A stretch of DNA of 64,000 nucleotides from Saprospiraceae bacterium. GTDB taxonomy: Bacteria; Bacteroidota; Bacteroidia; Chitinophagales; Saprospiraceae. Made by a program: the position numbers and the translations under genes. The notes beneath the pieces were generated by a model. It made no database searches and was not told where the DNA came from. It was given only the letters and a program-made list of their open reading frames with translations. The DNA lies in the NCBI GenBank assembly GCA_022448955.1, contig JAKVCU010000002.1, positions 39,006 to 103,005 of the forward strand. The letters are read 5' to 3'. Numbering within the stretch: the stretch's first letter is position 1; each line of letters begins with the position of its first letter. Positions 51,167-61,178 of the stretch are shown here, piece after piece.

Positions 51167-52243
51167 ATGGGAGAACGTAAAATCATTCATATAGACATGG
51201 ATGCCTTTTATGCTTCTGTGGAACAACGTGATCATCCAGAGCTTAGAGGCAAGCCCGTAGCCGTGGGAGGCTCAAGTAGGCGAGGTGTTGTAGCCTCGGC
51301 TAGCTATGAAGCTCGCCAATTTGGCGTACGTTCAGCTATGCCTAGTATTACAGCAAAGCGACTTTGTCCTGATTTAATTTTTGTAAAATCACGTTTTGAA
51401 GTTTACCGGAAGGTCAGCCGACAAATTAGAGCTATTTTTTTCGAATATACTGATTTGGTTGAGCCTCTTTCTCTTGACGAAGCTTACCTTGATGTCAGCC
51501 ATCCCAAAAAAGGACCTCTTTCAGCTACTTTAATTGCAGAGGACATTCGGAAAAAGATTTTTGAATATACACAGTTAACGGCCTCTGCCGGAGTTTCTTT
51601 TAATAAATTTTTGGCAAAAGTTGCTTCTGATATAAACAAGCCAAATGGTATAAAAGTAATTTTGCCCCATGAGGCAGGAGCTTTTCTAGAAGCCTTAGCT
51701 ATTCAAAAATTTCATGGTATTGGAAAAGTTACTGCTGCAAAAATGCACCGTATGGGCATATACACAGGTAAGGACTTGAAGTCCTACACCGAAATCGAAC
51801 TAGTACAACACTTTGGGAAAGTAGGAAGGCACTACTACCGTATCATAAGAGCAGAAGATCATCGCCCTGTCAATCCAAACCGTATCAGAAAATCAATAGG
51901 TGCAGAAAGGACTTATTCAGAAGATCTGGCAGATATCCCTGCTATGAAAGAAAAACTTAGCCACTTATCTAGTGTTGTGCATGAGTATATGAAAAAAGCT
52001 GATAATTTTGGACGAACTCTAACAGTAAAAATTAAATCTTCTGACTTTAAGATTATTACTAGAAGCAGGACCTTTCATAGCGAGCTTCGCAAGCTAGAAG
52101 ATCTTATTCAAATCAGCCATGAGATTTTGGAAAATACTAAAGAAGAGATAAAAAAGGTAAGGCTTTTAGGTATTTCCATTTCTAATCTAGAAAAAGAAAG
52201 TCAGACAGAAGGTATCCAGCTAGAATTTGACTTCGAGAAATGA
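51167..52243 (+). CDS. dinB: DNA polymerase IV (Y-family)
   Basis: IIHIDMDAFYASVEQRDHPELRGKPVAVGG; EPLSLDEAYLDVS. Confidence 0.96.
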   Translation: MGERKIIHIDMDAFYASVEQRDHPELRGKPVAVGGSSRRGVVASASYEARQFGVRSAMPSITAKRLCPDLIFVKSRFEVYRKVSRQIRAIFFEYTDLVEPLSLDEAYLDVSHPKKGPLSATLIAEDIRKKIFEYTQLTASAGVSFNKFLAKVASDINKPNGIKVILPHEAGAFLEALAIQKFHGIGKVTAAKMHRMGIYTGKDLKSYTEIELVQHFGKVGRHYYRIIRAEDHRPVNPNRIRKSIGAERTYSEDLADIPAMKEKLSHLSSVVHEYMKKADNFGRTLTVKIKSSDFKIITRSRTFHSELRKLEDLIQISHEILENTKEEIKKVRLLGISISNLEKESQTEGIQLEFDFEK

Positions 52244-52259
52244 ATTCAAAAAAAAATAT

Positions 52260-52952
52260 ATGAAGCTAATCATTTTTGATATTGATGGTACCTTAGTTTA
52301 TTCCGACAAAAAAGACAGTCAATGTTTTGCGGATACTTATCAGGAAGTTTATCAAGTTCCCTTTCCAAGCATTGATTGGTCAACTTACCCACATGTAGTT
52401 GATGATGTTATTTTTAAAGAGGTCATACAAAACCATTTCAGCCGTATTCCTGACCAACAGGAAATAGATAACTTTCAAAGTCTTTTTGCCCAAAAGATTC
52501 AGGAAAAAAGGTACCGACAACCCCATGATTTTTTGGAAGTACCTGGCGCTAAGCAGATGATTGATCATTTGTTGAAACACCCTAATTTTGTAGTTGGTAT
52601 TGGAACTGGAGGATGGTTACAACCTGCAAAGATTAAGCTTAGACATGTAGGTATACCCGAACAAAAGTTGATCTTAAGTGCTGCTGATCAGCAAGTATCT
52701 AGAGAAGGTATTTTGCAATATGCGATTGATCAGGCACAGCAGGCGTATGAACAGTTTGAGCAGATCGTTTATATAGGTGATGCACTGTGGGATGTCAGAA
52801 CAACTAGAAATATGCAATTGGACTTTATTGGCATCAGACGCAGGAATGATGTGGCATTTTTACAAAACGCTGGAGCAACGCAAGTGTTCGCCAATTATTT
52901 GCAACCGAATCAATTCCTAAAAGCTATCGATCAAGCACAGCCTCCTTTGTAA
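52260..52952 (+). CDS. HAD-superfamily hydrolase
   Basis: MKLIIFDIDGTLVYSD...VVGIGTGGW...IVYIGDALWDVRT; start moved from 52227 to MKLI. Confidence 0.9.
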   Translation: MKLIIFDIDGTLVYSDKKDSQCFADTYQEVYQVPFPSIDWSTYPHVVDDVIFKEVIQNHFSRIPDQQEIDNFQSLFAQKIQEKRYRQPHDFLEVPGAKQMIDHLLKHPNFVVGIGTGGWLQPAKIKLRHVGIPEQKLILSAADQQVSREGILQYAIDQAQQAYEQFEQIVYIGDALWDVRTTRNMQLDFIGIRRRNDVAFLQNAGATQVFANYLQPNQFLKAIDQAQPPL

Positions 52953-53155
52953 TTTTTTTTATTTCCGGGAACTATCTTGATATATAAGCTGTTATAGCAG
53001 TATCTTACGAATGAGAAAGAAAAAAAACTAAATTATTTTCCATCTCATTTGCAAAATATAAATAAGCCTTTTATATTTGCATCGCCTTTGCAAGAAGGGG
53101 CAATCAAAAAGAAAAAATGAAAGTTTCAAGCTAACATTTTTCTGGTAAAAAATAG

Positions 53156-53228
53156 GATTCCGTAGCTCAGCTGGTAGAGCACTTGACTTTTAATCAAGGG
53201 GTCCTGGGTTCGAACCCCAGCGGAATCA
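53156..53228 (+). tRNA. tRNA-Lys (anticodon TTT)
   Basis: GATTCCG...CGGAATC acceptor stem, anticodon arm CTTGA-CTTTTAA-TCAAG, T arm CTGGGTTCGAACCCCAG. Confidence 0.98.
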
Positions 53229-53240
53229 CTACCATTTAAA

Positions 53241-53272
53241 AGCCTGTTCACCTTCGTGGATGGGCTTTTTTT
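53241..53272 (+). terminator. Intrinsic terminator after tRNA-Lys
   Basis: AGCCTGTTCAC-CTTC-GTGGATGGGCT (11 pairs including wobbles) followed by TTTTTT. Confidence 0.8.
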
Positions 53273-53445
53273 ATCTCCTGAAATCTGCAGCCTATATTTA
53301 GTCCTCCCATAGCTCTACTCTTTATTCATCAAGACATTATTTTAATTTCATTAAATTGTAATCTTTCGGAAAATCCAACTGATCATACCCCTAATCAGCC
53401 AAGTTTCAATGTAGTCCATTAAAAACGCCATTCAAATATCCTAGT

Positions 53446-54357
53446 ATGAAATACTTAAACCCGCTTTATATTTTCATCATAGGCTGTCTAATTCTGTTAT
53501 TCAGTCAATCATTCCACCAATTATTTGCCATTAATGGTATTATACAATTGTTGTTGTTCGCTTTAGTGGTATGTTGGCCTATTTGGAAAACTGGTAGACT
53601 ATCTTATGTGGATATTGGCTGGCCTTGGGGCCTTTTTTGTATTGGACTAATAACATGTTTATTTGGTGGAGGATATGTTTGGAGAGTAGGTGTAGTAGGC
53701 TGTATATATATGTTTATTGGTTTACGAATGGGGATAGGTGCCTTACAATTATGGTGGAAAGGGTATATGAAAAAAGAATTTCCTAGATACCAATATCAGC
53801 GTCGTCGTTGGGAGCGAGCGGGTAAAACGAATATTACTTTAGCAATGCAAGTCGATGCCTTAGCTCAGGGGATAGCAAATGCTTCCTTTTTGGCTTTTCC
53901 AGCATTTATTATTGGTTCGAATCCAAGTCCTCATTTTTCTGGGTTTGAAATTATTGGTCTTATCCTTTGGATGTTGGCATTTCTAATGGAAACCATAGCG
54001 GATGCGCAAAAATTAAAATTCCTTCGTAAAATGTCTGCCTTAGGCAAAAAGAATAAAGTGTGTGATGTAGGTTTATGGCAATACTCTAGGCATCCTAATT
54101 ATTTTGCAGAGTGGATGGTTTGGAATGCTTTAGTTATTGCAGCTATCCCATCGTGGATGGCATTGTATTCAGAAGAACATTTAGTCATTTGGATATTGTT
54201 AGGATTAGGTCTTTTATTCGTTTCTAGAATTATGTATTTATCCTTGGTTTATTTGACAGGAGCAGTACCATCAGAGTATTACTCCTTAAGGAAAAGGCCC
54301 GATTATGAAGCCTATACCAAACGAGTGAATATGTTTTTTCCGGGTAGGCCTAAATAA
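53446..54357 (+). CDS. DUF1295 / steroid 5-alpha-reductase-like membrane protein
   Basis: CDVGLWQYSRHPNYFAEWMVWNALVIAA; multiple TM segments. Confidence 0.88.
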   Translation: MKYLNPLYIFIIGCLILLFSQSFHQLFAINGIIQLLLFALVVCWPIWKTGRLSYVDIGWPWGLFCIGLITCLFGGGYVWRVGVVGCIYMFIGLRMGIGALQLWWKGYMKKEFPRYQYQRRRWERAGKTNITLAMQVDALAQGIANASFLAFPAFIIGSNPSPHFSGFEIIGLILWMLAFLMETIADAQKLKFLRKMSALGKKNKVCDVGLWQYSRHPNYFAEWMVWNALVIAAIPSWMALYSEEHLVIWILLGLGLLFVSRIMYLSLVYLTGAVPSEYYSLRKRPDYEAYTKRVNMFFPGRPK

Positions 54358-54476
54358 GTCCTTTTTCTAGATGCCAAGCGTAGAATGTTCAACTCAATTA
54401 CATATCTCCTATAGAGAATCTTAACTCTTATGAAAACTATATAACCACCTTTTAGTATTTCTAAGAATGAAGTTGT

Positions 54477-54635
54477 TTAAGAATGATTTCTGATTAGGAT
54501 GAGCGAAAAAGCTAGATGATGTAAACTCATCCATGTTTGAGTCTTCGTTTCGAACCTGATGAGGAGCGCTTTAAAAGCATCCATCCATGCATTTTCTTTA
54601 CAAAGCAAATCATCCAAAAGAGGTTGATTATCCAT
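54477..54635 (-). pseudogene. Probable IS5-like DDE transposase C-terminal remnant
   Basis: MDNQPLLDDLLCKENAWMDAFKALLIRFETKTQTWMSLHHLAFSLILIRNHS resembles the WxxxFRxLxxRYE...LxxLA...LLR tail of IS5-family transposases. Confidence 0.45.
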
Positions 54636-54913
54636 GTTTTTTTTGACAACATCACACTATATAAAACACTCGTTTTCAAATAGATAAAATTCGAAAACTA
54701 CCATTAATATTTCGATCCTTTCAAGCGATAAATATTGCCAAATAAATAAATCAATTGCCTATGATTTTACAAAACAGCCGATTTTAGTCTCTTTAATGAT
54801 TAAACCTTAGCAATTTTTATGACTCTATAGTTCAGATAATAAATCCTGTAACATTTGATTAGATCAACAAATTAGATTTATTTATTATAACGCTACACTA
54901 TCAAAAGCTACTA

Positions 54914-56221
54914 ATGATGAATTTTATTGAAACATCTGTTTTTTTAATTTTATTTTCACTGCTTGGATTATCAAGTATTGCTCAAATCAATACAGAGTTT
55001 ACTCCAATTCCTGCAAGTTTTGGTATTAATAGTGCGAATCCTATTTATGCTTTAGATATCAACTATGACGATATTGATTTTGAAAAGCAGGTATTTCATA
55101 TATTCTTACCTGATACTGTTGGTAATTACCCATTAGTTGTATTTATACATGGAGGTGGATTTGTTGGTGGTTCGCCTGATGGTGCCATTACTGATCCTGC
55201 AAAGCGTGCAGATATTAAATACTTTCTGGAAAGAGGTTTTGCTTATGCAAGTTTTGGCTATCGACTGATAGAAACTACCCAAGCTGATCCAGATGGCGTA
55301 ATCAAGTCGCTAAACGATTCAAAACGCGCCCTTCAATTCGTTCGTCATTATGCTGAAGACTTATATATCAATCCTGAAAAAATCGCATTAGTGGGTAGTT
55401 CGGCAGGTGCTGGAACAAGTCTGTGGCTAGGTATACGTGATGATATGGCTGAACCAGATGCCGATGATCCCGTTTTGCATGAATCAACAAGGGTTTGTGC
55501 AGTGGTTTTAAATGGGAGTCAAGCCACTTACGATTTATACAAATGGGAATCACAGGTCTATAATAACTTTGATGGAAATGGAACTACCTATACTTTAGAT
55601 AGTCTTGAAAATCTTTTAGGCTATGACAGATTTTCCAACTTTTATGGTGGTGTTGATTCTCTAGGACAAATATTTACTGACCCTGCACTGATTCAATATA
55701 GAGAGGATGTAGATATGTTATTTCACATGTCAGCAGATGATGCGCCAATCTATATACGAAGTACTTCTTTGGCCATTCATCCTAATCAAAACATCTTTCA
55801 TCATGCTTTCCATGGGCGAGAAATTTATGAAACAGCCCTAGCGGCAAATGTTTCGGAAGTTAAAGCTGAGATACCTTACCTTTCGGTAAATACAACAGCG
55901 GGAGAAAGTAGAAATGAGTTTCTAGAAAGGCATTTGAACGAATGTACTCTATCTACATCAACCACTGAAAACATTGCCGATTCAAAAGAACTAAACATCT
56001 ATCCAAATCCAGCTAATACGCATATACAAATTGATTTACAAGAAGGGCAAATCAATGAAATAGAAATATTTTCTATAACTGGACAGTTAATGAATCGAAT
56101 AAATAATATAAAGTCAAATACTGCCGAAATCCCAGTTTCAAATTTACCGCTTGGAACTTATATGGTTAGAGTTACTACCGAGAATGGATTAAAAATTAGT
56201 AAAATAATTATCGTACAATAG
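54914..56221 (+). CDS. Secreted alpha/beta hydrolase (esterase) with T9SS C-terminal sorting domain
   Basis: PLVVFIHGGGFVGGSPDG, IALVGSSAGAGTSLWLG, C-terminal IYPNPANTHIQIDL. Confidence 0.9.
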   Translation: MMNFIETSVFLILFSLLGLSSIAQINTEFTPIPASFGINSANPIYALDINYDDIDFEKQVFHIFLPDTVGNYPLVVFIHGGGFVGGSPDGAITDPAKRADIKYFLERGFAYASFGYRLIETTQADPDGVIKSLNDSKRALQFVRHYAEDLYINPEKIALVGSSAGAGTSLWLGIRDDMAEPDADDPVLHESTRVCAVVLNGSQATYDLYKWESQVYNNFDGNGTTYTLDSLENLLGYDRFSNFYGGVDSLGQIFTDPALIQYREDVDMLFHMSADDAPIYIRSTSLAIHPNQNIFHHAFHGREIYETALAANVSEVKAEIPYLSVNTTAGESRNEFLERHLNECTLSTSTTENIADSKELNIYPNPANTHIQIDLQEGQINEIEIFSITGQLMNRINNIKSNTAEIPVSNLPLGTYMVRVTTENGLKISKIIIVQ

Positions 56222-56234
56222 TACTATAGTGATG

Positions 56235-56264
56235 GATTCAGTTGATTTCGAGATTAGCTGAATC
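56235..56264. terminator. Hairpin GATTCAGTT...AGCTGAATC between convergent genes
   Basis: 9-bp stem with one wobble between converging ORFs. Confidence 0.55.
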
Positions 56265-56273
56265 AATCTTATT

Positions 56274-57044
56274 CTAAAATTTTGTTCTACTATATTCTGC
56301 CTCGAATAAACTTTCCTGTCCTTGATAAAATTCATCTTCATTTACCTTGTACCAGTTTGCATTAGTATCATGCTTATAAGCTGGCGTAAATACATCAACT
56401 AATTGGGTAAATTCATTAGGCATAACGGAATGAATATTGCCATCATGTGCGTGAAGAGCGCTTACATTACCCGCTTTTACAATTTCATTGCTAACTTCTC
56501 GAAGCACACATTTTTTTATTATTGAAGTCTGCCCACCTTTGACGACTTCTCTAGAAGATGGCAATTGCTCTTCTATTGTATAATTCTTAGTCAAAATGCT
56601 TCCAGAAACTACATTTAGAACGCCTGTCATTTCGGGATGATCATGATGAGGGATATACTCGCCTTTTTCAAATTGAAATAAAGAAACCTGAAAATCTACT
56701 TCATAATGCAAACTTGCAGACTCAAACCAATTTGGCCGTCTATTTTCGTAGGCTTCCATTTCTCTTTTAATGTTTTCAAAAGCGGGAAAATCACATTGTA
56801 ACAGTAACTGTTTTACTTGATTGGTATATTTCTTTTCATCCCAAGGCAATTGGTATTGACTCTTAGCTAATTGGGTTAACCGCTCTAAAAATGCATCCCA
56901 ATTCAGTTGGGTATCCGCATTCCATCTTCCTAAATGACCATTTGCTTTTTGAGCATAAGAAGATATAGTATTAAGCTGTAAAGCTATACTGGCAAAGCCT
57001 AAAGCACTCAACTTGATAAATTCCCTGCGTTTAAAATCATTCAT
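56274..57044 (-). CDS. Cupin thiol dioxygenase, PCO/ADO-like, with export signal
   Basis: YIPHHDHPEMTGVLNVVSGSILTKNYTIEE...NVSALHAHDGNIHSV...QLVDVFTPAY; N-terminal FKRREFIKLSALGFASIALQ. Confidence 0.72.
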   Translation of the reverse strand: MNDFKRREFIKLSALGFASIALQLNTISSYAQKANGHLGRWNADTQLNWDAFLERLTQLAKSQYQLPWDEKKYTNQVKQLLLQCDFPAFENIKREMEAYENRRPNWFESASLHYEVDFQVSLFQFEKGEYIPHHDHPEMTGVLNVVSGSILTKNYTIEEQLPSSREVVKGGQTSIIKKCVLREVSNEIVKAGNVSALHAHDGNIHSVMPNEFTQLVDVFTPAYKHDTNANWYKVNEDEFYQGQESLFEAEYSRTKF

Positions 57045-57106
57045 GATTCATCCTTGGTTTTTAGCTTAAAAAATGGACAATATAGCTTTGTTCCCAAAAT
57101 CGACTT

Positions 57107-57138
57107 ATTGAGGTGATAAGAAAAAATATCACCTCAAT
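57107..57138 (-). terminator. Hairpin ATTGAGGTGATA...TATCACCTCAAT downstream of phoX-like gene
   Basis: 12-bp perfect stem. Confidence 0.6.
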
Positions 57139-57158
57139 ATTTGGGATCGTCTAAACTT

Positions 57159-58838
57159 CTATTGTAAAAGATGAAGTTGATTCATTTTTTCAATTAGATC
57201 ACCTTTAATGGCCACTACTGCAGGCTTTGGAATATTATCTCTATCGAAAGGCCACTTACTGCTTGGATTTTTTTTATCTTCCGTTTGCTCACCTGGATGT
57301 TGAACACTTAAAAAGAGAGTTTTCCCATCCGGAGAAAACCAAGGCCCTGTAAGCTCAGCATCTCTTGGAGCTGTCGCAACGCGAATCACTTTCCCTTCAT
57401 CTTTTCCATACCGAGGAATCACAAATAAACTATTATTCTTGAATGGCATATACGGACGACCAGGCTTATTCATCATACTACCTGACATATCTGTAGTGAT
57501 CCAGAGATTGCCTGCTAAGTCAAATGCTAAATTATCAGGGCATGAAAATCCGTTCTCTTCACCACCTGCTTTATACGTAGAAGCTTTGAAGGTTAAAGCA
57601 TCAAAAGCGCCATCGGTTTCTTCGACTTTTAGGATAGAACCGTGATAGTCTTTCTTAGTCACATTGTTGGTCAATGAAACGAGAATATGCCCAGTAATTG
57701 GATCAATTTCAATATCTTCTGGGCGGTTTAGTTCTGTTGCACCTAATAACTTGGCTGCTTCTCTCACTCGAATTAAGACCTCTGTTTGATCTTTAAATTT
57801 ATTTTTTAGCACCGGTTGATTTTCCCAATCTAGCGCGAGCCATTTACCATTGTCTATATCCGCTACATAAAGTGTTCCTTCCTTCAATGAACCTGGCTTG
57901 GAAGAAATGAATTTATATAGGTGCTCATTAACTTTATCATCTCCAGTGTAAGCGACTACTCTCTTATCTTCTAACTCATATAAAGTACAGCACTCATGTG
58001 CAAATCGGCCTAGCGCCACATGTTTTTGAGCAGAACCGTCCTTGGGATCGATTTCTACTACCCAGCCGTAATGTTCTGGTGGATGATTATGGACTTTTTC
58101 CCATCCATAGCTACTTGAAATATGCTTAGGTACATCATTTTCATCATACTCAGTTTCTCCATAAAAACTGTCATAGTTCTCCTCACAAGTGAGGAAAGTC
58201 TTCCAGGGAGTAATTCCCCCTGAGCAGTTACTATGTGTCCCAATAACAGTTGTTTTTCCTTTAATAGGGGTATCCCAATTTAATTTTATTGGCGTCTTTG
58301 CAGTAATCCTTCTATTAAATGGATCATTTTTTACAATTTTCCATTTGCCCTCTTCTTCTCTAATTCTTACAATTGTTCCACCAACATTATACATTTCTTT
58401 GTCTATCTGAGCAGTGGTACGGGGCTCTTTATATTCTCTACTTGAAAAACCAGAAACAAATAATGGATCAATATATTCATGATTTACCCACAATAATCCA
58501 TCCTTCGGATTATTGTCATCAAGTGGAATAAAACAGGTAAAATCGTTATTAAACCCAAAAGTATCCTTCCTACTTATTTTATCTCCCCACTTAATGATAG
58601 TATGATAATCTAAACCTTCTGCCAACAACAAATCGTCCTTATCAGAAGGAGGCATTGCAGTTATGGCTAAGTTTTTTAACTTTTCAAGTCTTTCCTTTGG
58701 AGAAAGAACTGGGGTAATTGGCGTGGCCATACTGCCACAGCTAGTTAGAAAAGGAGGAATAAGCATAGTTCCCAAACTAGCCTTACCTAAAAAAGAAATA
58801 AATTCTTTTCGATTATAATTTTTTTTATTGGTATCCAT
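57159..58838 (-). CDS. PhoX-family (DUF839) phosphatase, Tat-like signal
   Basis: NRKEFISFLGKASLGTMLIPPFLTSCGS; GTHSNCSGGITPWKTFLTCEEN; HECCTLYELEDKRVVAYTGDD. Confidence 0.92.
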   Translation of the reverse strand: MDTNKKNYNRKEFISFLGKASLGTMLIPPFLTSCGSMATPITPVLSPKERLEKLKNLAITAMPPSDKDDLLLAEGLDYHTIIKWGDKISRKDTFGFNNDFTCFIPLDDNNPKDGLLWVNHEYIDPLFVSGFSSREYKEPRTTAQIDKEMYNVGGTIVRIREEEGKWKIVKNDPFNRRITAKTPIKLNWDTPIKGKTTVIGTHSNCSGGITPWKTFLTCEENYDSFYGETEYDENDVPKHISSSYGWEKVHNHPPEHYGWVVEIDPKDGSAQKHVALGRFAHECCTLYELEDKRVVAYTGDDKVNEHLYKFISSKPGSLKEGTLYVADIDNGKWLALDWENQPVLKNKFKDQTEVLIRVREAAKLLGATELNRPEDIEIDPITGHILVSLTNNVTKKDYHGSILKVEETDGAFDALTFKASTYKAGGEENGFSCPDNLAFDLAGNLWITTDMSGSMMNKPGRPYMPFKNNSLFVIPRYGKDEGKVIRVATAPRDAELTGPWFSPDGKTLFLSVQHPGEQTEDKKNPSSKWPFDRDNIPKPAVVAIKGDLIEKMNQLHLLQ

Positions 58839-59092
58839 CTAGTGCTTTTATTTTTGATAATGTTAAGTAGTTAGGCTAGAAAATCCAATCTGTAACAAAC
58901 ATCAAATTATGGTCTTGTCTTTGTAATTTAAGGCTTATCGATCTTTTCCAGTTGTTTTTTCATTAATCAATAAGCAATAGCATTAATGCTTATCATACCA
59001 AGCATTAAAATGTTTAACAATTTAGATGAACGCCTTATTAAAAAATAGAATTGATTCTGTTCTGTACCTTTTGAAACTTTACACAACGGAAA

Positions 59093-60304
59093 TTACAAAT
59101 ACCTCTTAATCACATTCTTACCCAGCTGATGCATATGTACCTCATCTGGGCCATCGGCGAGGCGTAGGGTACGTGCACCGGCCCAATAGCTCGCTAGTGG
59201 TGTATCGTTGCTGACACCCAGTCCACCGTGAACTTGGATGGCACGATCGATCACCTTTAATGCCATATTAGGTGCAACAATTTTGATCATGGCAATTAAA
59301 TCTTTGGCAGCTTTGTTGCCTAAGCGATCCATTTTATCAGCTGTAGAAAGTGTTAGCAGACGTGCCTGCTCTATTTCACAACGAGACATGGCAACATCCT
59401 GACGGATGCTAGAAAAGTCTTTTAGGCTGCGGCCAAATGCAGTTCTGGAAGCAGCTCTACGGCACATCAGTTCTAAAGAACGTTCTGCCATTCCAATCAA
59501 ACGCATGCAGTGATGGATACGACCTGGCCCTAGGCGTCCCTGTGCAATTTCAAATCCTCTTCCCTCTCCTAGTATCAAGTTTTCTTTTGGAACTCTTACA
59601 TTATTTAACTTCACTTCTGCATGGCCTTCTGGCGAATCGATATAACCAAAAACGGGTAGTGGACGAACCACTTCTACCCCTGGCGTATCCATAGGCACTA
59701 AAATCATACTTTGTTGTTGATGGCGGGGTGCATCTGGGTCTGTTTTCCCCATTACAATGGCGATCTTGCAATTTGGATACATGGCTCCTGAAGACCACCA
59801 CTTATGACCATTGATAACATATTCATCCCCTTCTCTTTTGATGGAAGTTTGGATATTGGTTGCATCTGAAGAAGCGACATCTGGCTCTGTCATCAAAAAT
59901 GCAGAGCGGATATCTCCGTTCATCAATGGTTTTAGCCATTGTTCTTGTTGAGCTGGAGTACCATATTTAGCCAATACTTCCATATTCCCCGTATCTGGGG
60001 CACTACAGTTAAATATTTCAGAAGCCCAACGTACCCGGCCCATTAGCTCAGCTAATGGCGCATATTCTAAATTCGTCAAACCAGGGCTTAAATCGCCATA
60101 ACCTTTAGGTAAGAATAAATTCCAGAGTCCTTCTTCTTTTGCTTTTTCTTTTAAGGCTTCTATTCCCGGCCACACCGTCCAATTATTTTTAGGATCTAGG
60201 TTGAATTCAGCCACTTCTTTTTCTACTGGATAGATATGATCCTCCATGAAGGCCTGAACGCGTGCTCTTAGCTCTTTTACTTTATCAGAATACTCAAAGT
60301 TCAT
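59093..60304 (-). CDS. Acyl-CoA dehydrogenase
   Basis: [52 protein letters not shown]. Confidence 0.95.
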   Translation of the reverse strand: MNFEYSDKVKELRARVQAFMEDHIYPVEKEVAEFNLDPKNNWTVWPGIEALKEKAKEEGLWNLFLPKGYGDLSPGLTNLEYAPLAELMGRVRWASEIFNCSAPDTGNMEVLAKYGTPAQQEQWLKPLMNGDIRSAFLMTEPDVASSDATNIQTSIKREGDEYVINGHKWWSSGAMYPNCKIAIVMGKTDPDAPRHQQQSMILVPMDTPGVEVVRPLPVFGYIDSPEGHAEVKLNNVRVPKENLILGEGRGFEIAQGRLGPGRIHHCMRLIGMAERSLELMCRRAASRTAFGRSLKDFSSIRQDVAMSRCEIEQARLLTLSTADKMDRLGNKAAKDLIAMIKIVAPNMALKVIDRAIQVHGGLGVSNDTPLASYWAGARTLRLADGPDEVHMHQLGKNVIKRYL

Positions 60305-60318
60305 AGGTTAGGGTTTAA

Positions 60319-61095
60319 TTATCCTGCAATCAAATATCCACCATCGGCAGTATATACACCACCGGTCATATAGGCACCAGCATCGGATGCTAACAGTACG
60401 ACTAGACCTGCCATTTCATCTGGCATACCGATACGACCAGAAGGAATATTATTTTCTAAATGTTTTAGAAGGCCTTCATTCTGCCATAAGGCAGAACTGA
60501 GTTTTGTTTTGATCAAACCAGGGCAAAGTACGTTTGAACGAATGCCATATTTACCCCATTCTTTGGCTTGATTTTTTGAAAGCATTAGGATAGCGGCTTT
60601 ACTCACACTATATAGTCCTAATCCCATTCCAGGATGCATACCTTCTACTGAACTGACATTAATGATACTTCCTCCCCCCCTTTCTTTCATAGAAGGCAAT
60701 GCTAAATTGGATAAAGCCCAAGGAGCTTTTACATTGACATCCATCAATTTATCAAAAACGATATCATCTGCTTGTTCTATTGGACCAAAAACGGGATTGA
60801 TAGCTGCATTGTTCACTAATATATCTACGCCACCATAGTGTTCGATGGTCTTTTTCACTAATGCTTCTCTTTGTTCTGCTTTTCCTACGTGGCAAGCAAT
60901 ACCTACGGCTTCTAAACCATCTTTTTTAAACTGCTCTACTACTTCATCTACTGATTCTTGCTTCCGGCTACTAATGACCACTTTTGCACCGTGCTCTGCT
61001 AGTCCTCTGGCAATCGCTTCGCCAATGCCTTTACTTGATCCAGTAACGATAGCTACTTTACCTTTTAACTGGAATAATTTCTTTATTCTATCCAT
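60319..61095 (-). CDS. Short-chain dehydrogenase/reductase
   Basis: GKVAIVTGSSKGIGEAIARGLAEHGAKV; NNAAINP; YSVSKAAIL. Confidence 0.95.
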   Translation of the reverse strand: MDRIKKLFQLKGKVAIVTGSSKGIGEAIARGLAEHGAKVVISSRKQESVDEVVEQFKKDGLEAVGIACHVGKAEQREALVKKTIEHYGGVDILVNNAAINPVFGPIEQADDIVFDKLMDVNVKAPWALSNLALPSMKERGGGSIINVSSVEGMHPGMGLGLYSVSKAAILMLSKNQAKEWGKYGIRSNVLCPGLIKTKLSSALWQNEGLLKHLENNIPSGRIGMPDEMAGLVVLLASDAGAYMTGGVYTADGGYLIAG

Positions 61096-61126
61096 ACAAT
61101 TTGGTTTGAAATATCTCCTAAAAATA

Positions 61127-61156
61127 AAGACTTCTGAAGTAATCTCCAGAAGTCTT
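61127..61156 (-). terminator. Hairpin AAGACTTCTG...CAGAAGTCTT
   Basis: 10-bp perfect stem followed by a T-rich tract on the minus strand, after the 61179-62993 ORF. Confidence 0.7.
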
Positions 61157-61178
61157 ATTATTTATCTTGTTTTTATTT

